From Paraglaciecola sp. MB-3u-78 (GTDB lineage: Bacteria; Pseudomonadota; Gammaproteobacteria; Enterobacterales; Alteromonadaceae), in assembly GCF_002835935.1 (NCBI RefSeq), contig NZ_PJCF01000006.1, positions 186,001 through 250,000 on the forward strand: a stretch of 64,000 nt of DNA, read 5' to 3'. This document shows, piece after piece, positions 10,422 through 20,649 of the stretch (position 1 is its first letter; every line of letters starts with the position of its first letter). The notes beneath the pieces are model-generated. The model had not been told where the DNA came from, ran no database searches, and was given only the letters and a program-made list of their open reading frames with translations. The position numbers and the translations under genes are program-made.

Positions 10422-10786
10422 ATGAATTTTTTAACAAAAATGTCTATTGCGCAAAAGCTATTTCTCATTCCAATTATTTGGCGTTTGATGTATCCAAATC
10501 GATGATAGACGGTACAGCCGATTATTCAAAACTGGGGCAACTGTCGACCACAATGAATGACAATTATGACAACGCCTTTGAAAACTTAACGAAATTTAGA
10601 GAGGTTCGCACTAAAGCCTTTCAAACAGACATACAAAAAGCCAGCGACAGCGGCCAATCTATCGTAGTCATAGGTGGAATTATGGCCTTGTTAACCATCA
10701 TATTATTATTTGCCACAGCCGTTGGCTCAGAGCTTGCACAATTAGCTAAACATTTAGAAGGCATAGCAAAACAATTTAAAGTGTAA
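10422..10786 (+). pseudogene. Internally deleted methyl-accepting chemotaxis protein
   Basis: An ATG at 10422 after AAAGGTGA starts a typical MCP N-terminus (MNFLTKMSIAQKLFLIPII) that stops after 27 codons. From 10478, in another frame, comes the end of a periplasmic sensor region (FDVSKSM..FENLTKFREVR), then the second transmembrane span (VVIGGIMALLTIILLFAT). This is fused directly to an MCP-like C-terminus (ELAQLAKHLEGIAKQFKV). Most of the periplasmic domain, the HAMP domain and the whole signalling domain are missing. At least two internal deletions are inferred, the first out of frame. It cannot signal to CheA. Confidence 0.75.
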
Positions 10787-10833
10787 TTTAACCCATAAAA
10801 AAAACCGCAGTTGCGGTTTTTTTATGGGTTAAA
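10787..10833. terminator. Long-stem bidirectional terminator
   Basis: About 22-bp inverted repeat: TTTAACCCAT + A8 + CCGCA on the left and TGCGG + T7 + ATGGGTTAAA on the right, with a 2-base loop and one bulge. It lies between the MCP relic and the convergent thioesterase gene and can terminate both ways. The stem is longer than most intrinsic terminators. Confidence 0.85.
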
Positions 10834-10841
10834 TAGTGAAC

Positions 10842-11237
10842 CTACTCTGGATAACTATTAGCCAAAAGCTGAGCTTTTATTTCATCATTTATTGCTACAG
10901 CTTGTTTAGTCTGAAAATCATAATGCACCATAGTTGTTGTACCCGTTGCACATTTTTTTTGCTGCTGCCACAACTCCTGATAAACATCAAAAGAACTCGT
11001 CCCTATTCGGCTGATATAAGTGCTAACTTGCACTTTCTGTCCATAATAAATCTGCTCTAAAAAATCAACTTTATAACTGGCTAAAATAAGAGGCCAATTT
11101 TGTAAATCCAATTCAGGATTAAATAGTTTGAAAATAGGCTCTCGACCGGTTTCAAACCAACCTACCAGCACAGTATTACTCACGTGAGCTAGGGCATCAG
11201 TTTCATAAAAACGAACATTAAACTCTTCACTGAACAT
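10842..11237 (-). CDS. Acyl-CoA thioesterase, 4HBT hot-dog fold
   Basis: 131-residue hot-dog thioesterase of the YbgC/FadM type. The active-site region reads RFYETDALAHVSNTVLVGWFE near residue 9, where Asp is the usual catalytic residue, followed by the ASYKVDFLEQIYYGQKV strand. It likely hydrolyses cytoplasmic acyl-CoAs; chain length is not predictable. The start codon follows the uvrA stop by 6 bp, so it is the last gene of a uvrA operon. The link to DNA repair is probably only positional. Confidence 0.85.
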   Translation of the reverse strand: MFSEEFNVRFYETDALAHVSNTVLVGWFETGREPIFKLFNPELDLQNWPLILASYKVDFLEQIYYGQKVQVSTYISRIGTSSFDVYQELWQQQKKCATGTTTMVHYDFQTKQAVAINDEIKAQLLANSYPE

Positions 11238-11243
11238 GCAATA

Positions 11244-14090
11244 TCATCCCTGTTGTTGCAATTGTTGTTGCAGTAAGGGTTTGAGAAAACGTGCCGTATG
11301 CGATTCTTGTACATTACAAATATCTTCTGGGGTCCCTTGGGCTACGATCTTACCACCACCTGAGCCACCTTCAGGGCCAAGATCTATGACCCAGTCTGCC
11401 GTTTTTATCACGTCTAAATTATGTTCAATCACAATGACTGTATTACCATGATCACGCAATCTATGTAGAACGTGTAATAGCTGTTTGATATCGTGAAAGT
11501 GTAAACCTGTAGTAGGCTCATCCAAAATATACAGAGTTTGGCCTGTGTCCCGTTTGGATAATTCTTTCGCTAACTTAACGCGCTGTGCCTCTCCACCCGA
11601 CAGAGTAGTTGCAGCTTGACCTAAACGTACATAAGACAACCCCACATCCATCAAGGTTTGTAATTTACGAGCAATAGCCGGGATAACATCGAAAAAAGGG
11701 CGGGCCTCTTCTACTGTCATATCTAATACTTGATGGATATTCAATCCTTTATACTGGATCTCCAATGTTTCACGGTTGTAACGCTTGCCTTTACATAAAT
11801 CACAAGGCACATACACATCGGGTAAAAAGTGCATTTCAACCTTTATAACACCGTCACCTTGGCATGCTTCACAGCGTCCACCTTTAACGTTGAAACTAAA
11901 CCGTCCGGGTTTATAGCCGCGAGATCTTGCTTCTTGTGTACCCGCAAACAATTCACGCACCGGCGTAAAAATACCTGCATAAGTCGCAGGATTAGAGCGT
12001 GGTGTTCGGCCAATAGGACTTTGGTCAATATCCACTACTTTGTCCATAAACTCCATACCGGTAATGGTTTTATAGGGTGCAGGCTCCCCTGTAGTTGCTC
12101 CATTTAATTCTCTATGGGCAATGCGATAAAAGGTATCGTTAATCAATGTGGATTTACCTGAGCCAGATACACCGGTCACGCAAGTCATTAAGCCTAGTGG
12201 CGCTCTAAATGTCACATCTTGCAAGTTATTGCCAGTGGCACCCGTAAGCACCACCCACTTGTCTTGATCAATTTCGGTTCGTTTAGCGGGTATTTCAATT
12301 CTTTCTCTACCAGACAAGTACTTACCTGTTAGCGAACGTTCACTATTTTTTATATCTTCGATAGTACCCTGTGCCACAATTTCGCCACCGTGTACCCCTG
12401 CACCTGGACCAATATCCAACACAAAATCCGCAGCTCGGATCGCATCTTCATCATGCTCAACCACTATAACGGTATTACCTAAGTCACGTAAGTGAACAAG
12501 GGTCTCAAGCAACCTTGCGTTATCTCGCTGATGAAGTCCGATAGAAGGTTCGTCGAGCACATACATCACACCCACTAACCCAGCACCTATTTGACTGGCT
12601 AACCTAATCCGCTGGGCTTCACCTCCCGACAAGGTATCGGCGCTCCGTGAAAGAGATAGATAATTTAGCCCTACGTTGACTAAAAAAGTTAATCTATCGT
12701 TGATTTCTTTAAAGATTTTTTCTGCAATTTTTAAACGTTTACCGGTTAGGGTAAGATTGGCGAAAAACTCCAAAGCACCTGCAATCGACATGTCGGTAAT
12801 GACATTAAGTGGCGTTTCTCCAATAAATACATTTCTAGCTTCTAGTCTAAGCCGCGATCCTGAGCAGGTTGAGCAATGCTGTTGGCTCAAATATTTAGAA
12901 AGCTCATCCCGTACCGCATTAGATTCTGTTTCCTTAAAGCGTCGTTCCATATTCGGGATAATCCCTTCAAATGGATGTTTGCGTTCCATAATGTCGCCAC
13001 GGTCGTTAATGTATTTAAACTTTAACGATGTGCCTTTACTGCCGTTTAACACAATATCTTTGGCTTGTTCATCGAGCTCTGCAAAAGGCACTGTCAAATC
13101 AAACTTGTAGTGATCAGCCACAGCTTGCAACATCTGAAAATAATAATAACTGCGTTTGTCCCAGCCTCTAATAGCGCCACCCGATAAACTAATTTCGTCA
13201 TTGGCGATAATACGCTTTGGATCAAAAAACTGCCTTATACCTAAACCATCACAACTTTGACAGGCTCCAGCAGGATTGTTGAAGGAAAATAAACGTGGCT
13301 CTAACTCAGCCATGCTATATCCACATTGTGGACAAGCAAAGTTTGAAGAAAACACCATTGGTAACTTGTCAGGCTCGTCCATATAAGCAACTGTTGCGGT
13401 GCCGCCAGACAAGTTTAGGGCTGTTTCAAAAGACTCCGCTAAACGAAGTTTTAAATCTTCGCGCACTTTAAAACGGTCAACGACCACTTCAATGGTATGT
13501 TTTTTGTGTAAGTCGAGTTCTGGGGGATCCGACAAATCACACACATTACCGTCTATTCTCGCCCGAATAAAACCTTGGGCAGCAAGATTTTCGAGGGTTT
13601 TAAGGTGCTCACCTTTACGGGCTTGAACCACAGGAGCAAGCAACATCAATTTTAAATCGGCTGGCATGTCTAAGACACGATCAACCATTTGACTGACCGT
13701 TTGTGCATCTAATGGCAAATGATGCTCAGGACAACGCGGCTCTCCTACCCGTGCATACAACAAGCGTAAGTAGTCGTAAATTTCTGTAATGGTTCCCACA
13801 GTAGAACGAGGATTGTGCGAAGTAGATTTTTGCTCGATGGAAATGGCTGGCGATAAACCTTCAATATGATCCACATCAGGTTTTTCCATCATCGATAAGA
13901 ATTGCCTGGCATATGCTGACAAGGACTCGACGTATCGCCTCTGCCCTTCTGCGTAGAGTGTGTCGAAAGCCAAAGAAGATTTACCCGAACCAGACAACCC
14001 CGTGATCACGGTTAGTTTATCTCTCGGTATATCTAGATCGATGTTTTTGAGATTGTGGGTGCGGGCACCGCGTACTTCAATTCTATCCAT
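11244..14090 (-). CDS. uvrA: Excinuclease ABC subunit A
   Basis: Damage-recognition ATPase of nucleotide excision repair, which loads UvrB. The 948 residues have two ABC modules: Walker [11 protein letters not shown] near residue 32 and [10 protein letters not shown] near residue 645, each with an LSGGEAQR signature ([14 protein letters not shown] copies near 490 and 830). Zinc-finger cysteines appear at CPQCGY and at [18 protein letters not shown]. The Gln-rich tail (QQQLQQQG) is unusual but short. No clear LexA box was found in the 198 bp upstream, although uvrA is SOS-controlled in E. coli. Confidence 0.98.
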   Translation of the reverse strand: MDRIEVRGARTHNLKNIDLDIPRDKLTVITGLSGSGKSSLAFDTLYAEGQRRYVESLSAYARQFLSMMEKPDVDHIEGLSPAISIEQKSTSHNPRSTVGTITEIYDYLRLLYARVGEPRCPEHHLPLDAQTVSQMVDRVLDMPADLKLMLLAPVVQARKGEHLKTLENLAAQGFIRARIDGNVCDLSDPPELDLHKKHTIEVVVDRFKVREDLKLRLAESFETALNLSGGTATVAYMDEPDKLPMVFSSNFACPQCGYSMAELEPRLFSFNNPAGACQSCDGLGIRQFFDPKRIIANDEISLSGGAIRGWDKRSYYYFQMLQAVADHYKFDLTVPFAELDEQAKDIVLNGSKGTSLKFKYINDRGDIMERKHPFEGIIPNMERRFKETESNAVRDELSKYLSQQHCSTCSGSRLRLEARNVFIGETPLNVITDMSIAGALEFFANLTLTGKRLKIAEKIFKEINDRLTFLVNVGLNYLSLSRSADTLSGGEAQRIRLASQIGAGLVGVMYVLDEPSIGLHQRDNARLLETLVHLRDLGNTVIVVEHDEDAIRAADFVLDIGPGAGVHGGEIVAQGTIEDIKNSERSLTGKYLSGRERIEIPAKRTEIDQDKWVVLTGATGNNLQDVTFRAPLGLMTCVTGVSGSGKSTLINDTFYRIAHRELNGATTGEPAPYKTITGMEFMDKVVDIDQSPIGRTPRSNPATYAGIFTPVRELFAGTQEARSRGYKPGRFSFNVKGGRCEACQGDGVIKVEMHFLPDVYVPCDLCKGKRYNRETLEIQYKGLNIHQVLDMTVEEARPFFDVIPAIARKLQTLMDVGLSYVRLGQAATTLSGGEAQRVKLAKELSKRDTGQTLYILDEPTTGLHFHDIKQLLHVLHRLRDHGNTVIVIEHNLDVIKTADWVIDLGPEGGSGGGKIVAQGTPEDICNVQESHTARFLKPLLQQQLQQQG

Positions 14091-14288
14091 TTTTGACTTT
14101 TATCGACTCCAAAAGAAGAAGTATTACACACTCTTGAAACTAGCTCTATGGCCACGCAGATTATCTTTTTACTAGTACCACGCAGTCAATCAAAAATATT
14201 GTTTAAATTGTTTGTCGAAAACGAATCTATGCTAAACTAAATGGCCCTTTTTCTTGTATATTTTCATTTTCCGATATTAGATTAAACC

Positions 14289-15626
14289 TTGAATTCTACT
14301 GAACTCCGCAGCGCCTTTTCTCTTGCCTTTGTGTATGTGCTTCGCATGCTTGGATTGTTTATGGTGATGCCAGTCATAGCCATTAGTGCCAAAACCTATC
14401 CAGATTATTCAGCCTTTTTGGTGGGCCTAGCAATAGGTGGTTACGGTTTGACTCAAGCATTACTACAAATTCCCATGGGGGTTCTATCAGATAAAATTGG
14501 TCGAAAACCCGTTATTGCAGGTGGTTTAGTGATGTTTGCCATTGGCAGTCTTGTGGCGGCCACCGCTGATAGTTTAGTTTGGGTCGTAGTCGGTCGTTTT
14601 CTGCAAGGTGCCGGCGCAATAGCTGGAGCCATCATGGCTTTGGCAGGAGATTTAAGCCGTGAAAGTCAAAGGCCAAAAGTGATGGCTATTATAGGTATTT
14701 CTATTGGCTTCTCTTTTTACTTAGCCTTACTGTTGGGCCCTATTATTGCGGGTAAGTTTGGCCTAAGCGGTATTTTCCTAATGACGGGTGTATTGGCTTG
14801 TCTGTGTATTTTTCTTGTGTTGTTTGTTGTACCTAATGCAAAAAATATTGCACCTAGGGGCGATACCCTACCAATTTATAGTGATTTAAAAAGCCTCTTT
14901 TCGCACCCTCAATTAATACGCCTCAATATCAGCGTGTTGTTATTACATATGCTGATCACTCTACTTTTTGTACAAATCCCAGTATTTTTAGTTGATTTAA
15001 ATTGGCCTCTTTCTACTCATTGGCAAGCATACTCAATAGTTTTAGTCGCTTCAGTTGTCGGTCTTATTGGCCTGATGGCCTTAGCGTCAAAGCATAAACA
15101 GTGGGTCATGCAATTCAGTGTGGCTGGTCTGGCAATAGTATTTGCATTGTTAATATTCGGCCAACATTCAATTATTTATTTGATGTTACTGGTTAGCCTG
15201 TTTTTTACCTGCTTTAACTATCTCGAAGCGAATTTTCCAGCTATGGTGTCAAATATTGCCCCAGCTGGGAAAAAAGGCTCAGCCATGGGAGTTTATGCCA
15301 GTTTTCAGTTTTTCGGCGCATTTTTAGGTGGAGTATTATCCGGCGGTCTCGGCGAGCTGTTAGGCACTCAATGGGTATTTGGTTTAGCCAGTATTTTATG
15401 TTGTGTTTGGTTGCTGTTAATCAGAGGTTTGGGCGCGACGAAAAGACTAAAACGTTATACACTTAGTACCAACAATCAAATAACAGATCTGACTTTACAG
15501 CAGCTTTCAGAATTAGAAGGCGTGGTGGATATAACAGTTGTTCCAAATGAACAGGTTATGTATTTAAAGGCAGAACAACATTTCGATATTCAACAAGCTC
15601 GACTTGTGCTGAATTTAAAAGATTAA
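14289..15626 (+). CDS. yajR: MFS transporter of the YajR type with YAM domain
   Basis: 445-residue major facilitator with 12 predicted spans and the A-like motif GVLSDKIGRKP after the second helix. About 60 extra C-terminal residues (LQQLSELEGVVDITVVPNEQ onward) fit the small ferredoxin-like YAM domain of E. coli YajR; the natural substrate is unknown. The start is a TTG at 14289: an in-frame stop (TAA 14283-14285) lies just upstream, and the next ATG would remove part of helix 1. It lies between uvrA and ssb, and ssb follows by 12 bp. Confidence 0.85.
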   Translation: MNSTELRSAFSLAFVYVLRMLGLFMVMPVIAISAKTYPDYSAFLVGLAIGGYGLTQALLQIPMGVLSDKIGRKPVIAGGLVMFAIGSLVAATADSLVWVVVGRFLQGAGAIAGAIMALAGDLSRESQRPKVMAIIGISIGFSFYLALLLGPIIAGKFGLSGIFLMTGVLACLCIFLVLFVVPNAKNIAPRGDTLPIYSDLKSLFSHPQLIRLNISVLLLHMLITLLFVQIPVFLVDLNWPLSTHWQAYSIVLVASVVGLIGLMALASKHKQWVMQFSVAGLAIVFALLIFGQHSIIYLMLLVSLFFTCFNYLEANFPAMVSNIAPAGKKGSAMGVYASFQFFGAFLGGVLSGGLGELLGTQWVFGLASILCCVWLLLIRGLGATKRLKRYTLSTNNQITDLTLQQLSELEGVVDITVVPNEQVMYLKAEQHFDIQQARLVLNLKD

Positions 15627-15638
15627 TTAGGAGAAATC

Positions 15639-16244
15639 ATGGCTAGCAAAGGCGTAAACAAAGTAATTTTAGTGGGTAACTTAGGTAAAGATCCCGAAGT
15701 AAGATATACCCCAAATGGCAAAGCCGTAGCCAACTTAACCTTAGCCACATCAGAAAGCTGGAAGGATCAAAGTGGCCAAATTCAGGAAAAAACTGAATGG
15801 CACCGCGTGTCCATGTTTGGCAAGTTAGCGGAAATCGCAGGCGAATATTTGCGTAAAGGTAGTCAAGTTTATATTGAAGGTAAATTGCAAACCCGCAAAT
15901 GGCAGAACAAAGAAGGTCATGATCAATACACCACAGAAATTGTTTTAGACCCATTCAATGGTGTGATGCAAATGTTAGGCAGTAAAGGTGGTGGTCAATC
16001 TGAAGGTGGTTTTCAAGGGCAACAACGTCCTGCAGCTGCGCAACAGCAACCCAATCAAGGTTATCAACAAGCACCGCAGCAAAGCAATCAACAAACACCG
16101 CAGCAAGGGCAACAATATCAAAAGCCGCCAGCCCAAGGTGCGACCCAACAACCCAATCAAGGCTTCAACCAAGCACCAGCCCAAGGGCAACCTGCGCCTA
16201 TGGCTGAACCAGATTTTGATTTTGATGATGATATTCCGTTCTAG
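15639..16244 (+). CDS. ssb: Single-stranded DNA-binding protein
   Basis: Protects ssDNA and recruits replication and repair proteins. The OB-fold covers residues 1-110 ([41 protein letters not shown]). A disordered linker of about 75 residues is very rich in Gln, Pro and Asn and includes repeated QQ/PNQG units. The acidic tip [10 protein letters not shown] is the conserved partner-binding tail. A good GGAG site precedes the ATG. It is followed by a rho-independent terminator and then an insertion sequence. Confidence 0.98.
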   Translation: MASKGVNKVILVGNLGKDPEVRYTPNGKAVANLTLATSESWKDQSGQIQEKTEWHRVSMFGKLAEIAGEYLRKGSQVYIEGKLQTRKWQNKEGHDQYTTEIVLDPFNGVMQMLGSKGGGQSEGGFQGQQRPAAAQQQPNQGYQQAPQQSNQQTPQQGQQYQKPPAQGATQQPNQGFNQAPAQGQPAPMAEPDFDFDDDIPF

Positions 16245-16289
16245 ACAAAGACAAAATATTAAATGTTGAAAAATATTCTATAATTACAT

Positions 16290-16317
16290 AAAGCCCTGAT
16301 AATCAGGGCTTTTTTTA
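16290..16317 (+). terminator. ssb terminator
   Basis: Eleven-bp stem AAAGCCCTGAT/ATCAGGGCTTT followed by a T run, about 45 bp after the ssb stop codon. Confidence 0.92.
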
Positions 16318-16355
16318 TTCACCTAAGTTATTTAGAATAACTGTCGACAAATATC

Positions 16356-17458
16356 TATACCCAAGTTACTTCAACTTGCAGGTTTTAGTACCTGAAAGTT
16401 ATCATTTATCCGACTGTTTAATATGTCAGCAATATCCGGAAGGGTGACGTTAAAAAAATGCCGAATGTGTTGTCGAAATTCCTTTGCGCTAGAGAAATAT
16501 CGATTATTGCGAGCATATTCATTCATGACTTTCCATAATCGCTCTATGGGGTTCAGATTAGGGCTGTATGGGGGCAGATAATGCAGTGTAATTCCTAATT
16601 CAGCCGCTTTGTCTTTCACCTCCTTGGAACGATGATAACCCGCCCCATCCAGCACTAAATGAAGCGTATTATTTGCTAAGTACCTCTGCTTTAGGTGCTC
16701 CATAAAATCCATGATGGTGCTGCCATTTACAGTCTCGTAATCATGCACTACCGCTTCAGCTAAATGATTTAACCGGATCGCGCCTACAACATTCATTCGG
16801 GTGCGACTGCCTGTGGTTTCAATGGGTTTATCTACCCCTTTACGTATCCATCCAGATGTCACCTTGGTCGCTTGAGTAGGATGCACTGCATCCATGAATA
16901 AAATAGGCTCATCATCCGATACGCTATCCCGTAACGTTTCATATTCTTCGATAAACGCAGCTTGCTTTTGCTCATCAAATTTATGAGGCACACCTTTAGG
17001 CTGTTTGTAACTAAAGCCGTTTTGGTGGAGCCATTTATTTAACCCAGACACTGAATAGGTAATCTTCCACGTCTTTTGAATGTAGGCCACTATTTGATGG
17101 GTGTGTAAGTAAGTGATATCTGACAGGTGTGCAACCAATTGCTGGGTTTGCTCAGTATTTAAATGACTGGCAGAGCCACCACCCGCAGGCTTGAGCTTCA
17201 GACGTTTGGCGTAATCACCGATATGGCGTGTAATGCTGGCTTCACTCTTACGCAAGGCTTGTGCAATTCTAGCGACGGTCCACCCTTCACTGCGTAACAA
17301 CACCGCTTTAATACGGTCACGCTCCCTTCCATCACGGGCTTTCGTATGTCTCGCTTCTAGCGCGGTTTTTTGGTCGGGTGTAAGGGAAATATCAATCATA
17401 GGTACAGCCTGATCCTCAAATCAGACAAAATCAAGCATTTTCATTGATCACGGGTATA
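16356..17458. mobile_element. IS630-family insertion sequence, about 1.1 kb
   Basis: Imperfect terminal inverted repeats begin TATACCC at 16356 and end GGGTATA at 17458; about 25 bp of each end are partly alike and both reach a TGC. The TA at both outer ends fits the TA target duplication of the IS630/Tc1 group. One transposase gene fills the element. It sits just after the ssb terminator and 129 bp before a response-regulator relic. Confidence 0.75.
16371..17399 (-). CDS. IS630-family transposase
   Basis: 342-residue DDE transposase that looks intact. The N-terminal third is a helix-turn-helix region (RDRIKAVLLRSEGWTVARIA, then a second HTH), with a winged-helix-like part before residue 140. 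The catalytic core shows ILFMDAVHP (first Asp), LVLDGAGYHRS (second Asp) and PYSPNLNPIERLWK (Glu). The stop codon lies about 13 bp from the element end. It is oriented against ssb and probably still active. Confidence 0.93.
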   Translation of the reverse strand: MIDISLTPDQKTALEARHTKARDGRERDRIKAVLLRSEGWTVARIAQALRKSEASITRHIGDYAKRLKLKPAGGGSASHLNTEQTQQLVAHLSDITYLHTHQIVAYIQKTWKITYSVSGLNKWLHQNGFSYKQPKGVPHKFDEQKQAAFIEEYETLRDSVSDDEPILFMDAVHPTQATKVTSGWIRKGVDKPIETTGSRTRMNVVGAIRLNHLAEAVVHDYETVNGSTIMDFMEHLKQRYLANNTLHLVLDGAGYHRSKEVKDKAAELGITLHYLPPYSPNLNPIERLWKVMNEYARNNRYFSSAKEFRQHIRHFFNVTLPDIADILNSRINDNFQVLKPAS

Positions 17459-17586
17459 TACCAATGAAACTGCAAATATTACAAATATATATTTTGTCCT
17501 GAAAAATCGGAGATAATGAGGAATTAGACGGTTTCGATGAATGGCTTGTTAGGACTGACATATTCTCTAGATTATGGACGCAAAAA

Positions 17587-18062
17587 ATGAAAGAAAAAAT
17601 TCTCGTAGTAGATGACGACCCTGCAATATTACGTATTAAAACCCTTCAACCACAAAAAATTCCTTGTGCGCACCCAATTTCACTTAAAAATGCGCCGCTT
17701 AGTAAAAGAAGTACAACTAGCAAACGAAAGTTTAGAAAGCAAAATACAAGCCCGAACCCAAGACTTAACTGACTCAAATAAAAAACTCAACCAAGTTATC
17801 GACGAAAGAAAGTTACTAGAAGGTCGTCTCAAACACTAGATTGGGACTGATTTTTTAACACAACTTCCCAGTGCTCTGCGAAATGCTGAAAAAGGTGGCA
17901 GACTTGTCTAGCAACATTATGATTGCCAAACATATAGAGCAAGAATCGGTGGCTAAAAGTTTAACTGAACTAGGTATCGACTTCGCCCAAGGTAGCTTAT
18001 TTCGTGAACCAGAGTCACTTAGCAATTTAGATAACCCCGAGCTGGGGTTATCTAAAAAATAA
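17587..18062 (+). pseudogene. Hollowed-out REC-GGDEF-EAL response regulator relic
   Basis: Four pieces of one gene remain in order but in changing frames. They are: the receiver N-terminus MKEKILVVDDDPAILR (17587 on); the receiver end KPFNHKKF with a coiled coil reading LESKIQARTQDLTDSNKKL (to 17839); a GGDEF start, TDFLTQLPS (about 17847-17872); and the end of an EAL domain, AKHIEQESVAKSLTELGIDF then AQGSLF (to 18062). The bulk of all three domains is missing. Loss by several internal deletions is inferred. It is not mshH/CsrD, which lacks a receiver domain. Confidence 0.75.
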
Positions 18063-18064
18063 GC

Positions 18065-20098
18065 CTAAAATTGGTATTGCACAGTGGCATAAACTGCTCG
18101 AGGTTCACCTACAAAGTATCGGTAGCTGCCAAACCCAAAATCGGCTCTTTCAGCATAATCCTCATCAGTCAGGTTGCTGACTCTGACCCCGATATCTAGT
18201 CTTTCACTTAATCTTAAGCCAGTTCGAAGATTAAGTAAGTTGTGACCACTATATTCAGCACTATTTTCTGGATTAAGATAGTAGTTACCTTGGTGTACCC
18301 ACTCCAGCTCTATAAACTCACCTGAATCAGAGCGCCAACCTAGTTGTGCACTCCCCATATGTTGTGGAGCGGTATCTATTTCATTGCCTTGGATATTGAT
18401 CCGACTTAACGTCAGGTTTGAGTTATACTGATGTTTAGCGAAGGTGCCGTTGGCAGAGGCATAGAAATACTGCCATTGATAGTTTATCGCCAGCTCTATT
18501 CCCCGATGTGATGTTTTACCATCGCTGATATTTTGCCTATCCGTGTCTTGAAAAATAAAATTGTCTTTTTGCATAGAAAATAAAGTCACATCATAAAATA
18601 ACGATTCAGTCTGCCCTCTTATGCCTAGTTCAATTGAATTGATATTTTCAGCATCAAGCTCTGCCACTGTTTGCCCGGCTTGTAGTCTAAATAACTCTGT
18701 GGTTTGAGGAGCACGATACCCTGTAGAATATTGGGCATAGAGTCGATTCTGATTGGTTAAGGCGTAATTTGCATTTATTTGGTAAGACCATTCGTCATAA
18801 TCGACTATTTGGTCTTCTGGGCGAGTAAATCGGCAATTTTCAACACCTTGTTCACATGCACTACCTGTACTTAAGCGATTATCGTAATCATATTTGCTGT
18901 GTTCATAACGCACCCCAGCACTCAGCATTAATTGTGGTGTTGCTGTCCATTGAAGTTGAGCAAAAGGAGAGTACACACTGGCATTCACCTTGTAATCATA
19001 ATGAATGCCCGCAGGTAAAGCAGGCGAAAATTCAGCAGCTTGAGTCTCAGTCAATTGCCCCTGAGTATAATCGGCGTCAAAGCCGCTTAACCATGTTAAG
19101 TCGCCATAATCCTTTTGAAATTGTGCTTGCACACCAAGGCTGTTGTGACTGTTTTCCTCTAGGGGTTGCCATGGAAGAAAATGCTGTAAAAATTGCATAT
19201 CTGTCGACCTTATATAAGGCGTAATGCTAAAGCTGGTTGTGTCGTTTTCAACGTAGCTGATTTGGCTATAAACCCGCATAGACTGACTATCACGAAACGC
19301 TTCAGGGTTGGGGTTTTTCTTTTTGAGTGCGGCGTCTTTATACACCTCGAAACCACTGATAAAACCGGCAGTTTCTTGATTCAGATTAGTGACCGCTAGT
19401 ACATTCTTGATCTGCCATTTACCCTCTTGATATTGATGTATCAGATTAAGTTTTTGCTGATCAAAGCCACTGTCATCTAAATACCCGCCATCTTTTGTGA
19501 CGTTGCCATAAAATAACAAACCATGTTGTTCAGTGCTTGTAGACAAGCTAAACATGCCACGAGAGTAGCCATGAGGCCCTATACTCAAAGACGAATTTGA
19601 CTGTTGTGTATCAAAAGGATTGGGTGTTAGCACATTAATCACCCCATGCACTGCATTAGAGCCATACATGGTACTTGCAGGGCCGCGTAAAACTTCAAGG
19701 GACGATGCCTGTTCGGTATTCGCATCGAACAATTGATTTACATTGCAAAATCCGGGTGCACGTAACGATATTCCATCCTGCGCAATAAAGAATGCACCAC
19801 AGCCACCCGCACCGGTCAGAACTGGTGAACGTATGGCGGTCAGATGTTCTTGGCCATTGCCTCGACTTATCCATGCGCCTGGTATGCGAACCAAAGCTTG
19901 ATTGATGTGCTGTTGGTCAATCAATCTTAAACTTTCCTCGTCTAGCCAACTGATATTGCCAGCTACATCCAAAATATTTTGATTCGTGCGGGCAGCAGTC
20001 ACAGTGATCCGCTCTATTGCTTGTTCTTGTTCTTGGTTTTGGCCTAAAACCGATGTGCTCAATAGGATGAAAGCTAAGTAACTCTTATTTAAGTTCAA
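18065..20098 (-). CDS. TonB-dependent outer-membrane receptor
   Basis: 677-residue receptor for TonB-driven uptake, probably of a siderophore or a similar ligand. A signal peptide ends near SVLG. A TonB-box-like ERITVTA follows, then a plug domain with NQALVRIPGAWISRG and LEVLRGPASTMYGSNAVHG (residues about 40-180). The rest is a 22-strand-type barrel with NRLYAQYSTGYRAPQ and a terminal aromatic (YQF). It seems intact although both neighbours are relics. The regulator relic upstream (20291-20582) may once have controlled it. The specific ligand cannot be told. Confidence 0.9.
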   Translation of the reverse strand: MNLNKSYLAFILLSTSVLGQNQEQEQAIERITVTAARTNQNILDVAGNISWLDEESLRLIDQQHINQALVRIPGAWISRGNGQEHLTAIRSPVLTGAGGCGAFFIAQDGISLRAPGFCNVNQLFDANTEQASSLEVLRGPASTMYGSNAVHGVINVLTPNPFDTQQSNSSLSIGPHGYSRGMFSLSTSTEQHGLLFYGNVTKDGGYLDDSGFDQQKLNLIHQYQEGKWQIKNVLAVTNLNQETAGFISGFEVYKDAALKKKNPNPEAFRDSQSMRVYSQISYVENDTTSFSITPYIRSTDMQFLQHFLPWQPLEENSHNSLGVQAQFQKDYGDLTWLSGFDADYTQGQLTETQAAEFSPALPAGIHYDYKVNASVYSPFAQLQWTATPQLMLSAGVRYEHSKYDYDNRLSTGSACEQGVENCRFTRPEDQIVDYDEWSYQINANYALTNQNRLYAQYSTGYRAPQTTELFRLQAGQTVAELDAENINSIELGIRGQTESLFYDVTLFSMQKDNFIFQDTDRQNISDGKTSHRGIELAINYQWQYFYASANGTFAKHQYNSNLTLSRINIQGNEIDTAPQHMGSAQLGWRSDSGEFIELEWVHQGNYYLNPENSAEYSGHNLLNLRTGLRLSERLDIGVRVSNLTDEDYAERADFGFGSYRYFVGEPRAVYATVQYQF

Positions 20099-20290
20099 AA
20101 AATATTCCTAGGTAACAATTTAAGATGAAATTATGGCTGGACTTTAAGTCATTGTTTGCTGCATTCATACGCACAAAATGTAAGAAAGTTTACTTTAGTT
20201 ACGTCATTTCATGTATTTAAAGCAATGCTAACTTGGGCAAATTTGCGCTTATTTAGCCAGATTATCCACTGTGTTTTGCTGCATATTTTC

Positions 20291-20582
20291 TCATAATTGG
20301 GACGGCAAAGTCCCAAACATTAAACGAAACTGACGACTAAAATAACTGTGTTCAGAAAAACCACAACGATAAGCCACATTGGTAATGGGCAAACGGGTTT
20401 CGATTAACATTCTACGGGTGTTTTCTAAACGAATTATCGGTGATAAATTGTTTGGCTATATGCGGCGAAAAAAACGCTAAGTCTGACTTGCCTAATACTT
20501 GATTAAGTGAATGCATGCCAATTTGCTCAACAAATTTTTTATTGGCATAAATCACCTCACAAATGGCAATATTGATGTCCAT
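20291..20582 (-). pseudogene. PAS-AraC family regulator relic
   Basis: Read on the minus strand, a PAS-like segment (VIYANKKFVEQIG..GKSDLAFFSPHIAKQF) runs into a stop. In the next frame comes the last helix-turn-helix of an AraC regulator (RLPITNVAYRCGFSEHSYFS then RQFRLMFGTLP), ending at 20291. The rest of the PAS region and the first HTH are missing, so the gene is internally deleted and frameshifted. It stands upstream of the TonB receptor gene on the same strand, a usual place for a regulator of such receptors. Confidence 0.7.
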
Positions 20583-20649
20583 TTATTGTTAGTAAATTTG
20601 TTATTAGCCGTAAATCTTAACTCGGCTACACAAAGGGTAGGTATCATAT

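Noticed and set aside
14091-14288. LexA (SOS) box upstream of uvrA
   Set aside because: CTAGTACCACGCAG-like strings occur, but none fits CTG-N10-CAG with the AT-rich centre.
17587-18062. Relic as a remnant of mshH/csrD
   Set aside because: It begins with a receiver domain and DDD phospho-site, which MshH/CsrD proteins lack.
20099-20290. Fur box upstream of the TonB receptor
   Set aside because: No sequence close enough to GATAATGATAATCATTATC was found, so iron control is not claimed.
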